DNA from: Sulfuricella sp. | Lineage (GTDB): Bacteria; Pseudomonadota; Gammaproteobacteria; Burkholderiales; Sulfuricellaceae | Direction: 5' to 3' | NCBI GenBank assembly: GCA_041651995.1 | Contig: JBAZID010000002.1 | Span: 186,001 to 250,000, forward strand | Length of the DNA stretch: 64,000 nucleotides | Shown here: in pieces, positions 1 through 9,757 of the stretch | Position numbering within the stretch: the first letter of the stretch is position 1 | How the letters are laid out: each line of letters starts with the position of its first letter | Notes under the pieces: model-generated | Told to the model about the DNA's origin: nothing | Databases searched by the model: none | The model's input: only the letters and a program-made list of their open reading frames with translations | Program-made: the position numbers and the translations under genes

Positions 1-613
1 CTTCCACGCCGCCGAGGCCGGCCAGATGGGCGGCACCGGCGTTGTTGATGACGGCCACGTCGGGGCGGGCGATTTTGCTCAGGTAGTCGATCTCGCCGGG
101 GTGGTTCATGCCCATTTCGATCACCGCGAAGCGGTGCTGCGCGCGCAGCTTCAGCAGCGTCAGGGGCATGCCGATGTCGTTGTTGAAATTGCCCTCGGTC
201 GCCAGCACGGCATCTTGTCCGGCTGCTTCGCGCAGGATGGCGGCGAGCATTTCCTTGACCGTGGTCTTGCCGTTGCTGCCGGTGACGGCAACCAGTTTGA
301 TGCTCTGCCGGCCACGCCAGAATGCGGCCAGTTGCCCCAGGGCGAGACGGGTATCCGCCACGATCAGCAGCGGCATGCCCTGCCAATCTGCCTGATGCTG
401 TCCGGCTGCGGCCTGGTCGACCATGGCGACTGCCGCGCCCTGCCGGATGGCCTCGGCGACAAATGCGTGGCCATCGAAACGTTCGCCCCTGAGCGCGACG
501 AACAGGCAGCCGGGAGTAATGGCGCGGCTGTCGGTGGTGACGCTGGTAAAGCTCACATCCGCACCCTGAGTGGCGGCCTGGATGGCGCTGGCGGTCTGGC
601 TCAGACTCAGCAT
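1..613 (-). CDS. murF: MurF, UDP-MurNAc-tripeptide:D-Ala-D-Ala ligase (partial, C-terminus beyond window)
   Basis: Cytoplasmic ATP-dependent ligase that adds D-Ala-D-Ala to UDP-MurNAc-tripeptide, the last soluble step of peptidoglycan precursor synthesis. Reading the minus strand from the ATG at 613 gives MLSLSQTASAIQAA..., a Mur-ligase N-terminal domain, then the ATP-binding loop VTGSNGKTTVKEM at about residues 110-122 and the central-domain stretch VIEMGMNHPGEI. About 204 codons are visible; the gene runs off the left edge. The start overlaps the murE stop by seven bases, so the two are translationally coupled in the dcw cluster. Identification is secure from motifs and gene order. Confidence 0.95.
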   Translation of the reverse strand, partial: MLSLSQTASAIQAATQGADVSFTSVTTDSRAITPGCLFVALRGERFDGHAFVAEAIRQGAAVAMVDQAAAGQHQADWQGMPLLIVADTRLALGQLAAFWRGRQSIKLVAVTGSNGKTTVKEMLAAILREAAGQDAVLATEGNFNNDIGMPLTLLKLRAQHRFAVIEMGMNHPGEIDYLSKIARPDVAVINNAGAAHLAGLGGVE

Positions 614-2106
614 GGGCGGTACTCATGCAAGGCGCGTTGCGCGACTTCTGCGTCGTTGAAGGGGAGTTTCACGCCCTTGATCTCCTGATAATCTTCATGT
701 CCCTTGCCCGCGATCAGCACGATGTCGCCGGGGCGGGCCTGGCGGATGGCGCGGTCGATCGCGGCGGCACGGTCTTCCTCGATATGAAAGTTGGCTTCCA
801 TGGCGCTGGTAATCTCCGCCAGGATGGTGCGCGGGTCTTCGTTGCGGGGGTTGTCGCTGGTCACGATGGCGCTGTCCGCCAGGCGCGAAGCCGCCGCCCC
901 CATGAGCGGGCGCTTGCCCTTGTCGCGGTTGCCGCCGCAGCCGAAGACGCAGATCAGGCTGGCCTGGGCGCTCTTGATTTCACGCAGGGTTTGCAGCACT
1001 TTTTCCAGTGCATCCGGGGTGTGGGCGTAATCCACCACCACCAGCGGCTTGCCCGCCCCGCCAAGCTGCTGCACGCGCCCGGCGACGGCCTTGACCTGGG
1101 CCAGCGCCGCGACTGCCGCTTCAAGCGGGATGCCGCTGACCAGCAGCACGGCCAGCGTGCCGAGCAGGTTGGAGGCGTTGAAGCGGCCCAGCATGGCGCT
1201 GGAGATGGCGGCTTTGCCCCAGGGTGTGGCTACCTCGAAGCGCAAGCCGTTTTCATCCATGCCGAGCGCACGACCCTTGATCCGCATGTGGCAGCCCTTG
1301 GCTTCGCCCTCGAAGCCGTAACCCACCACTTTGACGCCGCTGCATCCCAGTTTCCCCGCCAGTTCCACGCCGAAGGGGTCGTCCAGGTTGAGGACCGCAT
1401 ATTCCAGCCCGGGCCAATCGAACAGGGTGGCCTTGGCGGCGGCGTAGCTGGCCATGTCGCCGTGGTAGTCGAGGTGGTCGCGCGACAGGTTGGTCAGTAG
1501 CGCTACATCGAAATGCACGCCGTTGACGCGCCCCTGATGGAGGCCGTGGGATGAAACTTCCATCGCCACCGCGCTGGCGCCCTGCTCCTGATAGTGCCTG
1601 AGCAGGTTGTGCAGCGTGACCGCGTCGGGCGTGGTGTTGGCGGTGGAGGAGAGCTCATTCGGGAAGCCGTTGCCCAGCGTGCCGATCAGTGCGGTTTTGC
1701 GGCCCGCTTCTGCCAGGCAGCGGGCGATCCAGTGCGCGCACGAGGTTTTGCCGTTGGTGCCGGTGACGCCGACGGTCCAGAGAAGCTTCGACGGATCGCC
1801 GCAGACCCGCGAGGCGATTTCGCCGATGGCCTGGCGCAGCCCGGCAATGCCGAGACCGGGCACTTTCCAGTCATCGTTCCAGCTGAAGCCGTCGCTGTCC
1901 CACAGCACGGCATTCGCCCCGGCTGCAATGGCCTGTGGAATAAAGTCGCGCCCATCGGCTTCATCACCCGGATAGGCGGCAAAGGCGTCGCCGGGCTGAA
2001 TGCGGCGGCTGTCCGCAATCAGGCGTTGCGCACCTGCCTGGGCGATGAAATCAAGCGCCGCGCCACTCCTCACCCCTAACTCCTCACCCCTCACCAGATC
2101 GCTCAT
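607..2106 (-). CDS. murE: MurE, UDP-MurNAc-L-Ala-D-Glu:meso-diaminopimelate ligase
   Basis: Adds meso-diaminopimelate to UDP-MurNAc-L-Ala-D-Glu in the cytoplasm. The 499-aa protein has the Mur-ligase ATP loop GVTGTNGKTS at residues 113-122. The DNPRNEDP signature begins at residue 418; DNPR is typical of DAP-adding rather than Lys-adding enzymes. Length is normal for the family. The first dozen residues (MSDLVRGEELGVRSG) are slightly longer than usual, but the start forms a four-base overlap with the ftsI stop, which supports it. It sits between ftsI and murF in the canonical dcw order. Confidence 0.96.
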   Translation of the reverse strand: MSDLVRGEELGVRSGAALDFIAQAGAQRLIADSRRIQPGDAFAAYPGDEADGRDFIPQAIAAGANAVLWDSDGFSWNDDWKVPGLGIAGLRQAIGEIASRVCGDPSKLLWTVGVTGTNGKTSCAHWIARCLAEAGRKTALIGTLGNGFPNELSSTANTTPDAVTLHNLLRHYQEQGASAVAMEVSSHGLHQGRVNGVHFDVALLTNLSRDHLDYHGDMASYAAAKATLFDWPGLEYAVLNLDDPFGVELAGKLGCSGVKVVGYGFEGEAKGCHMRIKGRALGMDENGLRFEVATPWGKAAISSAMLGRFNASNLLGTLAVLLVSGIPLEAAVAALAQVKAVAGRVQQLGGAGKPLVVVDYAHTPDALEKVLQTLREIKSAQASLICVFGCGGNRDKGKRPLMGAAASRLADSAIVTSDNPRNEDPRTILAEITSAMEANFHIEEDRAAAIDRAIRQARPGDIVLIAGKGHEDYQEIKGVKLPFNDAEVAQRALHEYRPC

Positions 2107-3830
2107 ACCATCTCCTTCACTTCCGGCGCGTCATCCGGCAGCAGGGTGTTGGTGGTGGGGGCGTCAAGCGGAACGGACAGCATGCGCAGCGCGCCGCCCA
2201 TGACGTTGCTGAATACCGGGGCAGCGACCGTGCCGCCGTAATACTGGCCATTGCTGGGCTCGTCGATCATGACGGCGATAATCAGTCGTGGGTCTGAAAC
2301 CGGAGCGAAGCCGACAAAGGAGGAAACATATCTGTCCGCGGCGTAGCCATTGCCGTCCTGCTTGTGTGCCGTGCCGGTTTTGCCCGCGGCGCGATAGCCG
2401 GTAACCCGTGCCTTGGGCGCGGTACCGCCGGGCTGCACGACCAGTTCCAGCATGGATCGGACTGCCTGGGCCGTGTGCAGCGACAGAACGCGCTCGCCTG
2501 CCGGCATTTCGTCGAGCTTGAGCATGGACAGCGGTTTCAGTTCGCCGTCGCTGGCGAATACGGTGTAAGCCCGTGCCAGTTGCAGCAGGCTGACGGAAAT
2601 GCCATGACCGTAGGACATGGTGGCCTGCTCGATGGGGCGCCAGGTCTTGAAAGGCCGCACCTTGCCGGTGGCTTCGCCGGGGAAGCCGCTGCGCGGCAAC
2701 TGGCCGAAGCCCATGTGGTTGAATACGCCCCACAGATACTCCGGCTCAAGGGTCAGTGCAATCTTGGCCGCGCCGACGTTGCTTGATTTCTGGATCACCT
2801 GGGCTACGCTGATCAAGCCCTGCGGATGTGCATCATGGATCGTTGCCGAGCCAATGGAAAAATGCCCGGGAGAAGTTTCGATGCGGCTTTCCGGGGTGAA
2901 TTTTCCCGCTTCCATTGCAGCCGCGATGGCGACCGGCTTCATGGTCGAACCCGGTTCGAAAATGTCGGTAATGCTGCGGTTGCGGGTGCTGTTGCGATTC
3001 AGCTTGACCCGGTTGTTGGGGTTGTAGGAAGGCAGGTTTGCCAGTGCCAGAATTTCTCCCGTTTTGGCATCCAGCACCACGATGGCGCCCGCCTTGGCCT
3101 TGTGCTGATCTATCGCCGCCTTGAGCTCGCGGAATGCCAGATACTGGATCTTGCGGTCGACGCTTAAAGCCAGGTTGCGCCCTTCCTGCGGCGTCTTGAT
3201 GCTTTTTACATCCTCGATGATGTGGCCCGGGCGATCCTTGATGACGCGGCGGCTTCCAACCTGGCCGGCCAGCCATTTCTGGTAGGTCAGCTCCAGGCCT
3301 TCCTGGCCGTTGTCGTCCACGCCGGTAAAACCGAGAATATGAGCGGTCACATCTCCAGCCGGATAGTAGCGGCGATATCCGCGCTGCAGAAATACCCCCG
3401 GTATGTCCAGCTCCATGACCTTCGCCGCCAGCTCGGGCGGCAGTCCGCGCTTGAGATAGGCAAATTCCTTGCTGGAGCTGGCAAGGCGCTTGTCGATTTC
3501 GCTTTTGCTCATGTCCAGCAACTTCGCCAGCTGCTGTTTTTTTTCCGCGTTCAGTTCGATATCCTGCGGGCTGGCCCAGACCGACTCGACCGGCGTACTG
3601 ATGGCCAGTGGCTCACCGTGCCGGTCAGTAATCATGCCGCGATGCGCGGAGATTTCGATTACCCGGCTGTAGCGCGCATCGCCTTTCTGCACCAGGAAAT
3701 CGTTATTCAGCACTTGCAGGTAGAGCGATCGCACCAGCAGCGCTACAAACCACAGCAGCAAGAGCGCGACCACCACCCATGCCCGCCATAGCGGGAGCTG
3801 AACCCGGGCCGTGGAAGAAGACAGGCTCAT
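2103..3830 (-). CDS. ftsI: FtsI / PBP3, septal peptidoglycan transpeptidase
   Basis: Inner-membrane class B penicillin-binding protein that cross-links septal peptidoglycan. From the ATG at 3830 the product is 575 aa: a cytoplasmic tail, one membrane segment at about residues 17-37, a PBP dimer domain, then the transpeptidase domain with the active-site STMK at 295-298, SSN at 348-350 and KTGT at 483-486. The open frame continues 49 codons upstream through low-complexity Arg/Pro sequence inside ftsL. I chose 3830 because it makes an ATGA overlap with the ftsL stop and leaves a normal N-terminus. Confidence 0.96.
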   Translation of the reverse strand: MSLSSSTARVQLPLWRAWVVVALLLLWFVALLVRSLYLQVLNNDFLVQKGDARYSRVIEISAHRGMITDRHGEPLAISTPVESVWASPQDIELNAEKKQQLAKLLDMSKSEIDKRLASSSKEFAYLKRGLPPELAAKVMELDIPGVFLQRGYRRYYPAGDVTAHILGFTGVDDNGQEGLELTYQKWLAGQVGSRRVIKDRPGHIIEDVKSIKTPQEGRNLALSVDRKIQYLAFRELKAAIDQHKAKAGAIVVLDAKTGEILALANLPSYNPNNRVKLNRNSTRNRSITDIFEPGSTMKPVAIAAAMEAGKFTPESRIETSPGHFSIGSATIHDAHPQGLISVAQVIQKSSNVGAAKIALTLEPEYLWGVFNHMGFGQLPRSGFPGEATGKVRPFKTWRPIEQATMSYGHGISVSLLQLARAYTVFASDGELKPLSMLKLDEMPAGERVLSLHTAQAVRSMLELVVQPGGTAPKARVTGYRAAGKTGTAHKQDGNGYAADRYVSSFVGFAPVSDPRLIIAVMIDEPSNGQYYGGTVAAPVFSNVMGGALRMLSVPLDAPTTNTLLPDDAPEVKEMV

Positions 3831-4114
3831 GGCGCCACTCCGCGTATTGCTGGCAGGAGCGGAACGACCTGAATTTTGGCAGGGTCGGGTACGCGCATCT
3901 GGAGGTGGCTGGAAGCAATTTTTTCGATTCGGGCGTGCATGGCCCAGGTGCTTTGCTCGAGTTGCAGTTGCCCCCACTCCACTTCCATCTGTCTGGCCAG
4001 AGACTGTTCCTGCTGCAAATCGACGAACAGCGTACGCGCCTTGTGCTGGGAAGTGACTACCCCCATGGCACAGGCGATTGCGATCATCATCAGCAACAGG
4101 TTGAGCTTGACCAT
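3827..4114 (-). CDS. ftsL: FtsL, divisome membrane protein
   Basis: A 95-aa single-pass protein: short cytoplasmic N-terminus, hydrophobic segment at about residues 4-22, then a periplasmic coiled-coil-like stretch rich in Gln/Glu/Leu. FtsL forms the FtsQLB divisome subcomplex that activates FtsWI. Sequence is poorly conserved, so the call rests on size, topology and position between rsmH and ftsI. Its stop overlaps the ftsI start (ATGA), and its start abuts the last base of rsmH. Confidence 0.88.
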   Translation of the reverse strand: MVKLNLLLMMIAIACAMGVVTSQHKARTLFVDLQQEQSLARQMEVEWGQLQLEQSTWAMHARIEKIASSHLQMRVPDPAKIQVVPLLPAIRGVAP

Positions 4115-5115
4115 TATGTCTCCAGGCTACGCTCGGCTACCCGCATGACGGCACTGCGGCTGCGCGGGTTTGCGCTCACTTCGGCAGCCGACGGGCGCCG
4201 CGCCTTGCCCGTCAGATGCAGGCGTGGCTGCGGCAATTCGCTGGCACGTATGGGCAGGCGGGAAGGAAGGGTGTCGCGATTGACTTCGCCCTGCATGAAG
4301 CGCTTGACGATGCGGTCTTCCAGCGAGTGGAAGCTGATCACCACCAATCGTCCGTGAGGCGCGAGCAGATTCATGCACTGAGGGAGCACTAGCGATAATT
4401 CCTCAAGTTCCTGATTGAGGAAAATCCGTATAGCCTGAAAGGTGCGCGTCGCCGGATCCTGGCCTGGCTCGCGCCGGGGAACCGCCGTTGCCACGACCTG
4501 GGCAAGTTGTCGTGTAGTAGCGAGAAGCCCTCCCGCTCGCGCCGCAACAACCGCTCTTGCAATCTGTTTAGCAAACCGTTCTTCACCATAGCTTTTGATG
4601 ACCTCCCTCAGTTCATCTTCCGGCACCTGCGCCAGCCATTCCGCCGCGGTTTGCCCCTTGCTCGTATCCATGCGCATGTCCAGCGGACCGTCGAAACGGA
4701 AACTGAAGCCGCGCTCCCCTTCGTCCAGCTGGGGTGATGAAACCCCCAGGTCCAGCAGGATGCCATCCACCTTTTTTATGCCCAGCGGCAGCAATGCCTG
4801 CTCCATGCCGGCGAAGCTGCTGTGGCAGATATGAAAACGCGGGTCCGTGATGGCCCGCGCCGTTTCCACTGCCGCCGGATCGCGATCCAGCGCGATCAGC
4901 CGGCCATCCTTGCCCAGTCTTTCCAGGATCAGGCGGCTATGCCCGCCGCGACCGAAGGTGCCGTCTATATAGATTCCGCCTGGCTGGATGTGCAACGCAT
5001 CGACCGCCTCCTCAAGCAGTACGGTGATGTGCCGCCTGATTTCAGGAACGCGCAGCGATTCTGCGTCTCCCTCGCCCGCTCGCGGGAGAGGGCCGGGGGA
5101 GAGGGGCTTGCTCAC
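4114..5115 (-). CDS. rsmH: RsmH, 16S rRNA m4C1402 methyltransferase, with repeat-encoded N-terminus
   Basis: S-adenosylmethionine-dependent methylation of N4 of C1402 in 16S rRNA. The 333-aa product has the family start HITVLLEEAV at about residue 29, then a glycine-rich SAM-binding region (DGTFGRGGHS) and the conserved FHSLEDRIVK near residue 285. Family members normally begin only a few residues before HITVLL. Here about 20 extra residues (SPGPLPRAGEGD and flanks) are encoded by a copy of the interspersed GGGAGAGGG element (5067-5106). The start is supported by an ATGA overlap with the mraZ stop, and no ATG or GTG lies between the element and HITVLL. The insertion therefore appears to be translated. 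Confidence 0.95.
   Translation of the reverse strand: MSKPLSPGPLPRAGEGDAESLRVPEIRRHITVLLEEAVDALHIQPGGIYIDGTFGRGGHSRLILERLGKDGRLIALDRDPAAVETARAITDPRFHICHSSFAGMEQALLPLGIKKVDGILLDLGVSSPQLDEGERGFSFRFDGPLDMRMDTSKGQTAAEWLAQVPEDELREVIKSYGEERFAKQIARAVVAARAGGLLATTRQLAQVVATAVPRREPGQDPATRTFQAIRIFLNQELEELSLVLPQCMNLLAPHGRLVVISFHSLEDRIVKRFMQGEVNRDTLPSRLPIRASELPQPRLHLTGKARRPSAAEVSANPRSRSAVMRVAERSLET
5067..5106. repeat. Interspersed GGGAGAGGG element, copy 1 (inside rsmH)
   Basis: About 40 bp of the form CTCCCTCGCCCG-CTCGCGGGAGAGGG followed by a GGGGGAGAGGGG tail. It contains an internal inverted repeat (CTCGC...GCGGGAG type). It resembles the copies at 15057, 15737, 15801, 34290 and 42169. It is the only copy within a coding sequence, where it supplies part of the rsmH N-terminus. 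Confidence 0.85.
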
Positions 5116-5558
5116 AGCGAAAAACCTTCCAGTTCCGGCGGCATGCCGCCGTCGCGGAAGACCAGCGCATCAGCGAGCTGCTGGTTCCAGCTGGCATCGT
5201 CCCACAATTCGAATTTGTTGCCCTGGCCCACCAGCACCACGCTCTTTTCCAGATTGGCGAATTGGCGCAAAGGGGGCGGCACCAGGATGCGTCCTGCGCT
5301 ATCCAGCTCGACATCGCTGGCATTGCCGACCAGGAGGCGCTGCAGGCTACGGGTTTGGGGATTGAAACTGGACAGGCTGTTGAGCTTCTTCTCGATCGGC
5401 TCCCAGTCGGAAAGGGGGTAGATCAGCAGACACTTGCTGGGATCGGCGGTAATGATGAGGCGCCCGGCGCAATAGGACAGGAGAAAATCGCGGTGCCTGG
5501 ACGGCACTGCCAATCTTCCCTTGCTGTCCAGATTTAATGTTGCAACACCGCGAAACAT
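5112..5558 (-). CDS. mraZ: MraZ, DNA-binding regulator of the dcw cluster
   Basis: AbrB-fold transcription factor that binds direct repeats upstream of its own operon and represses dcw transcription. The 148-aa product starts MFRGVATLNLDSKGRLAVPSR, the standard first MraZ motif, and contains the second half-repeat (LDSAGRILVPPPLR at about residues 86-99). An open frame extends 20 codons upstream, but it would run through the MraZ operator and lacks family similarity, so the ATG at 5558 is chosen. First gene of the cluster; its stop overlaps the rsmH start. Confidence 0.96.
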   Translation of the reverse strand: MFRGVATLNLDSKGRLAVPSRHRDFLLSYCAGRLIITADPSKCLLIYPLSDWEPIEKKLNSLSSFNPQTRSLQRLLVGNASDVELDSAGRILVPPPLRQFANLEKSVVLVGQGNKFELWDDASWNQQLADALVFRDGGMPPELEGFSL

Positions 5559-5592
5559 GGCACCCCTTTGCGCTGTAGTTTTAGCCAGGTTC

Positions 5593-5627
5593 TCCCACAA
5601 AAACCCACCGTCCACCACTTTTGCCCA
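5593..5627 (-). promoter_or_regulatory. MraZ operator: four TGGNN repeats at 10-bp spacing
   Basis: Read on the minus strand, four pentamers TGGGC, TGGTG, TGGGT and TGGGA occur at exact 10-nt intervals (plus-strand positions 5623-5627, 5613-5617, 5603-5607, 5593-5597). This is the known MraZ recognition architecture (TGGGN repeats separated by 5 nt). It lies between the predicted -10 box and mraZ, so occupancy would block transcription. Confidence 0.88.
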
Positions 5628-5655
5628 CTATAGATAAAAAAACAGGCATGGTCAA
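5627..5655 (-). promoter_or_regulatory. Sigma-70 promoter of the dcw cluster
   Basis: On the minus strand a -35 box TTGACC (5655-5650) is followed after 17 nt by a -10 box TATAGT (5632-5627). This is near-consensus with ideal spacing, about 70 bp upstream of the mraZ ATG. The -10 box touches the first MraZ repeat, consistent with autorepression. The rest of 5656-5867, between mraZ and the divergent asmA-like gene, is AT-rich and shows no gene. Confidence 0.75.
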
Positions 5656-5867
5656 GGGGGAAAACAGGTTTTTCTCTTACGCGACAAAGGCTTAGGAGAA
5701 AAATATAAACTAAAATTTATATGCTTTAGAAATAAGGGGATACGTAAAGTAGTGAAAGTCGATTGTTAGGTTGGCGAGTGGGTCGTGCCTGGGGTGGGAG
5801 GCCGGCGCTTGTCTTTGCCTGGTGGCTGCGTTATGGTCCGATTTGTCTTTGTTTCGGGCGCCAATCC

Positions 5868-8057
5868 ATGAACCGCTACCTCAAATACGGCCTCGCGGCA
5901 GCCGCCGGCGTGGCGTTTCTTTTTGCGCTGCTACTGGCGGCGGTGGCGCTGTTCGTCAACCCCAATGACTACAAGCCGCAGATCATCCAGCTGGTGAAAG
6001 ACAAGAAGCAGCGCACCCTGACGCTGGCTGGCGACATCAAACTGGCCTTTTTCCCCAGGCTGGGCTTTGATCTGGGGCGCGCATCCATCAGCGAATTTCA
6101 AGCGGACAAGGAGTTTGCGGCTATCGAGAGCGCCCGCCTGTATCTGTCCTGGTGGCCCTTGCTGAAGAAGGAACTGGTGGTGGAGCAGGTTCGGGTGGAG
6201 GGGGTGCGTGCCAGTCTGGTGCGTTTCAGGGACGGCACGACCAATTTTGACGATCTGCTGAAGAAGGAAGAGGAAGACAAGCAGCTCAAGTTCGATATAG
6301 ATAGTGTGAAAATCGGCAACAGTGCACTGACCTTCAGGGACGAAATGGGCGGGCGGCAGTTTGCGCTGAGCCAGATCGAGCTGAAGACAGGCCGTCTGGC
6401 GAATGCGAGGCCGACCCGGGCGGAGCTCGGTTTTATCCTGCGGGGGGATAATCCACACATCAAGGCAGACGTAAAGATGCAGACGGAACTGAATTTCGAC
6501 ACCGATGCCAGGCGGTTTTCGCTACGCGGCCTGAATCTGGAAATGACGGGCGAGGCCGCCGGCCTGAGCGGTCTTGCTGCAGGGGTCAAGGGTGATCTGG
6601 CTTTTGATCAGGCCATGGGCGTAATGCGGGCGGAAAATCTGGCCGTGGCCGTGGCTGGCAAAAAAGGGGCGGACGATATCGATGTCAGGCTGTTGGTACC
6701 GAAGGTCGAATGGGCTGCTGACAGGATGGCAACGGATAAAATCGATCTGGTGGCCAAGGTCAAGCAAGTCCGGGGAGAAATGGGGCTGGTGGTGAATTTG
6801 CCCGCGCTGACCGGTGACAGCAAGTCATTCAGGGCGGACATGCTGAACATCGACCTGAGCATATTTCAGGAGGGTGGCGAGTACAAGGGCAAACTGTCCT
6901 CGCCGGTCAGCGGTGATTTCAAGAGCAAGCGTTTTGCCCTTTCCGATATCAAGGCCAATTTGGCGGCAAATGGCGGGAAGATGCCCGGGGGCGGCATGAA
7001 GCTGGATATTAGCGGCTCCGCCGAAGTGGACGCCGGGCATCAGGATGTGGCGTTGAAGCTGGTTTCCAGGCTTGACGAGAGCACCATCAAGGCGAATCTC
7101 GGCGCGAGCCCTTTTACGAACCCGCATTTTCGCATCGATGTGGACGTGGACCGGCTCGATGCGGATCGTTATTTGCCGCCCAAACCGAAAGAAAGTGAGC
7201 CCCAGTCAGAGAAGCCGCTGGATTTCTCCGCGCTGAAAACGCTCAATGCCAGCGGCAGCGTGAAAATCGGCAGCCTCAAGCTGTATAACGTCAAGGCCAG
7301 CAACATCCGGCTGGAGTTCCGGGCGGGTGATGGCAGGCTGGTAGTGAGCCCGCTGGCCGCCAGCCTCTACCAGGGAACGGCCAGCGGAAGCATGTCGCTG
7401 AATGCGGCGGGGCCTGCCGTGGCGGTGAGGCAGAATATTGCCGGCGTCAGCATCGGGCCCTTGCTGAAAGACGCGCTCGACAAGGATGTGCTTGAAGGCC
7501 GGGGCAACGTGAACATCGATGTCGCCGCCAATGGCAATGCCGTGAGCGCCATGAAAAAATCCATGCAGGGCAAGGCGGCGCTGAATCTGCGCGACGGCGC
7601 GGTGAAGGGGATCAATATCGCTGCGGCCCTGCGCGAGGCCAAATCCCGGTTGGGGACGATGAAGGGAGAAAAGGTCCAGGCCGCCAGCGCGCAGGAACAA
7701 ACCGATTTTTCGGAACTGACCGCCAGCTTCAGCATTCAGCGCGGTGTCGCGCATAATGAAGATCTCGCGGCCAAATCGCCCTTGCTGCGCCTGGCCGGCA
7801 ATGGCGACATCGATTTCGGCGCCGAAAGGTTGAATTACCTCGCCAGGGCCACGGTGGTGGGAACCCTGGAAGGGCAGGGCGGGCGCGAACTGGCGGCGCT
7901 CAAGGGAGTGACGGTGCCGGTGCGGGTCAGCGGGCCGTTCAAGGCGCCGCAGTTCGCCATGGACTTCAACGCAATGGTGGGCGAGGCGGCCAAACAGGAG
8001 ATCAAAAGCCGTGCGGAAGACAAGCTGAAGGAAGGCCTGAAAGGCCTGTTCCGCTAA
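5868..8057 (+). CDS. AsmA family protein (outer-membrane biogenesis / lipid transport type)
   Basis: A 729-aa protein with an N-terminal membrane anchor (about residues 7-30) followed by a long beta-rich AsmA-like region. The opening after the anchor (FVNPNDYKPQIIQLVKDKKQ) and the C-terminal AsmA-2-like block are typical. AsmA-like proteins are inner-membrane-anchored and are thought to bridge or influence phospholipid transport to the outer membrane. I take the ATG at 5868 (MNRYLKYGL); an upstream in-frame ATG at 5763 would add 35 unlikely residues. mutY follows with no gap. Confidence 0.85.
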   Translation: MNRYLKYGLAAAAGVAFLFALLLAAVALFVNPNDYKPQIIQLVKDKKQRTLTLAGDIKLAFFPRLGFDLGRASISEFQADKEFAAIESARLYLSWWPLLKKELVVEQVRVEGVRASLVRFRDGTTNFDDLLKKEEEDKQLKFDIDSVKIGNSALTFRDEMGGRQFALSQIELKTGRLANARPTRAELGFILRGDNPHIKADVKMQTELNFDTDARRFSLRGLNLEMTGEAAGLSGLAAGVKGDLAFDQAMGVMRAENLAVAVAGKKGADDIDVRLLVPKVEWAADRMATDKIDLVAKVKQVRGEMGLVVNLPALTGDSKSFRADMLNIDLSIFQEGGEYKGKLSSPVSGDFKSKRFALSDIKANLAANGGKMPGGGMKLDISGSAEVDAGHQDVALKLVSRLDESTIKANLGASPFTNPHFRIDVDVDRLDADRYLPPKPKESEPQSEKPLDFSALKTLNASGSVKIGSLKLYNVKASNIRLEFRAGDGRLVVSPLAASLYQGTASGSMSLNAAGPAVAVRQNIAGVSIGPLLKDALDKDVLEGRGNVNIDVAANGNAVSAMKKSMQGKAALNLRDGAVKGINIAAALREAKSRLGTMKGEKVQAASAQEQTDFSELTASFSIQRGVAHNEDLAAKSPLLRLAGNGDIDFGAERLNYLARATVVGTLEGQGGRELAALKGVTVPVRVSGPFKAPQFAMDFNAMVGEAAKQEIKSRAEDKLKEGLKGLFR

Positions 8058-9101
<1,044 letters not shown>

Positions 9102-9117
9102 ACGGCTTTTTCCAGGT

Positions 9118-9720
9118 TCAGATGTGAACATGTGCTGATTGCGGGAAGCGATAAAGCTGGTGTTCGGTGAGCGCGGCATCGAGCGGCATGTCCCATGGGT
9201 CGCGCGGGACATGCGCCACTTTCTGGCATTCGTAACCAATTCCGACCAGACAGGGTTTGTGCCAGATCTTTCGCCGCCCGAGAAATGCCAGGCTGGTGTC
9301 GTAGAAGCCGCCGCCCATCCCCAGCCGGAATCCACCTTCGTCGAACCCCACCAGCGGCATGAATAACAGATCCAGCTGGCTGGCGCGGACCGGCCGGGGC
9401 GACCAGTGTTCGTGGATGCCGAAGCGGTTGAGATACCAGCTGGGGCGGGCCGTGAGACGTGTGAAATAAAGATGCTTCTGGAATCGGCGCGGCACCACGG
9501 GTAAATAGCAGGATTTTCCCAAACGCAATGCCTGGTTGAGCAGGGGCAGCATATCCATCTCGCCTTCGAAGGGCAGATAGAAGCCGATGCGGTCATAACG
9601 CATCAGCAGGCGCTCACGCGTGGCTACCCGTAACAGGCTATTAGCCGCCACCCGTTGCTGGTGCGGCGAAAGCTGGCTGCGCAGTTGGCGCAAATGGCGC
9701 CGCAGTTGGGGTTTATTCAA
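9118..9720 (-). CDS. 5-formyltetrahydrofolate cyclo-ligase
   Basis: ATP-dependent conversion of 5-formyl-THF to 5,10-methenyl-THF (YgfA/Fau family). The 200-aa protein has the basic N-terminal helix (MNKPQLRRHLRQLRSQLS), the substrate motif YLPFEGEMD, and the ATP-binding loop RLGMGGGFYDTSL near residue 150. It lies downstream of zapA and 6S RNA on the same strand, the conserved ssrS-fau arrangement of proteobacteria, where it is often co-transcribed with 6S RNA. Confidence 0.92.
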   Translation of the reverse strand: MNKPQLRRHLRQLRSQLSPHQQRVAANSLLRVATRERLLMRYDRIGFYLPFEGEMDMLPLLNQALRLGKSCYLPVVPRRFQKHLYFTRLTARPSWYLNRFGIHEHWSPRPVRASQLDLLFMPLVGFDEGGFRLGMGGGFYDTSLAFLGRRKIWHKPCLVGIGYECQKVAHVPRDPWDMPLDAALTEHQLYRFPQSAHVHI

Positions 9721-9757
9721 GGTATGCGAAGGAAAAACGACAACAGGTTAGGGGGTA

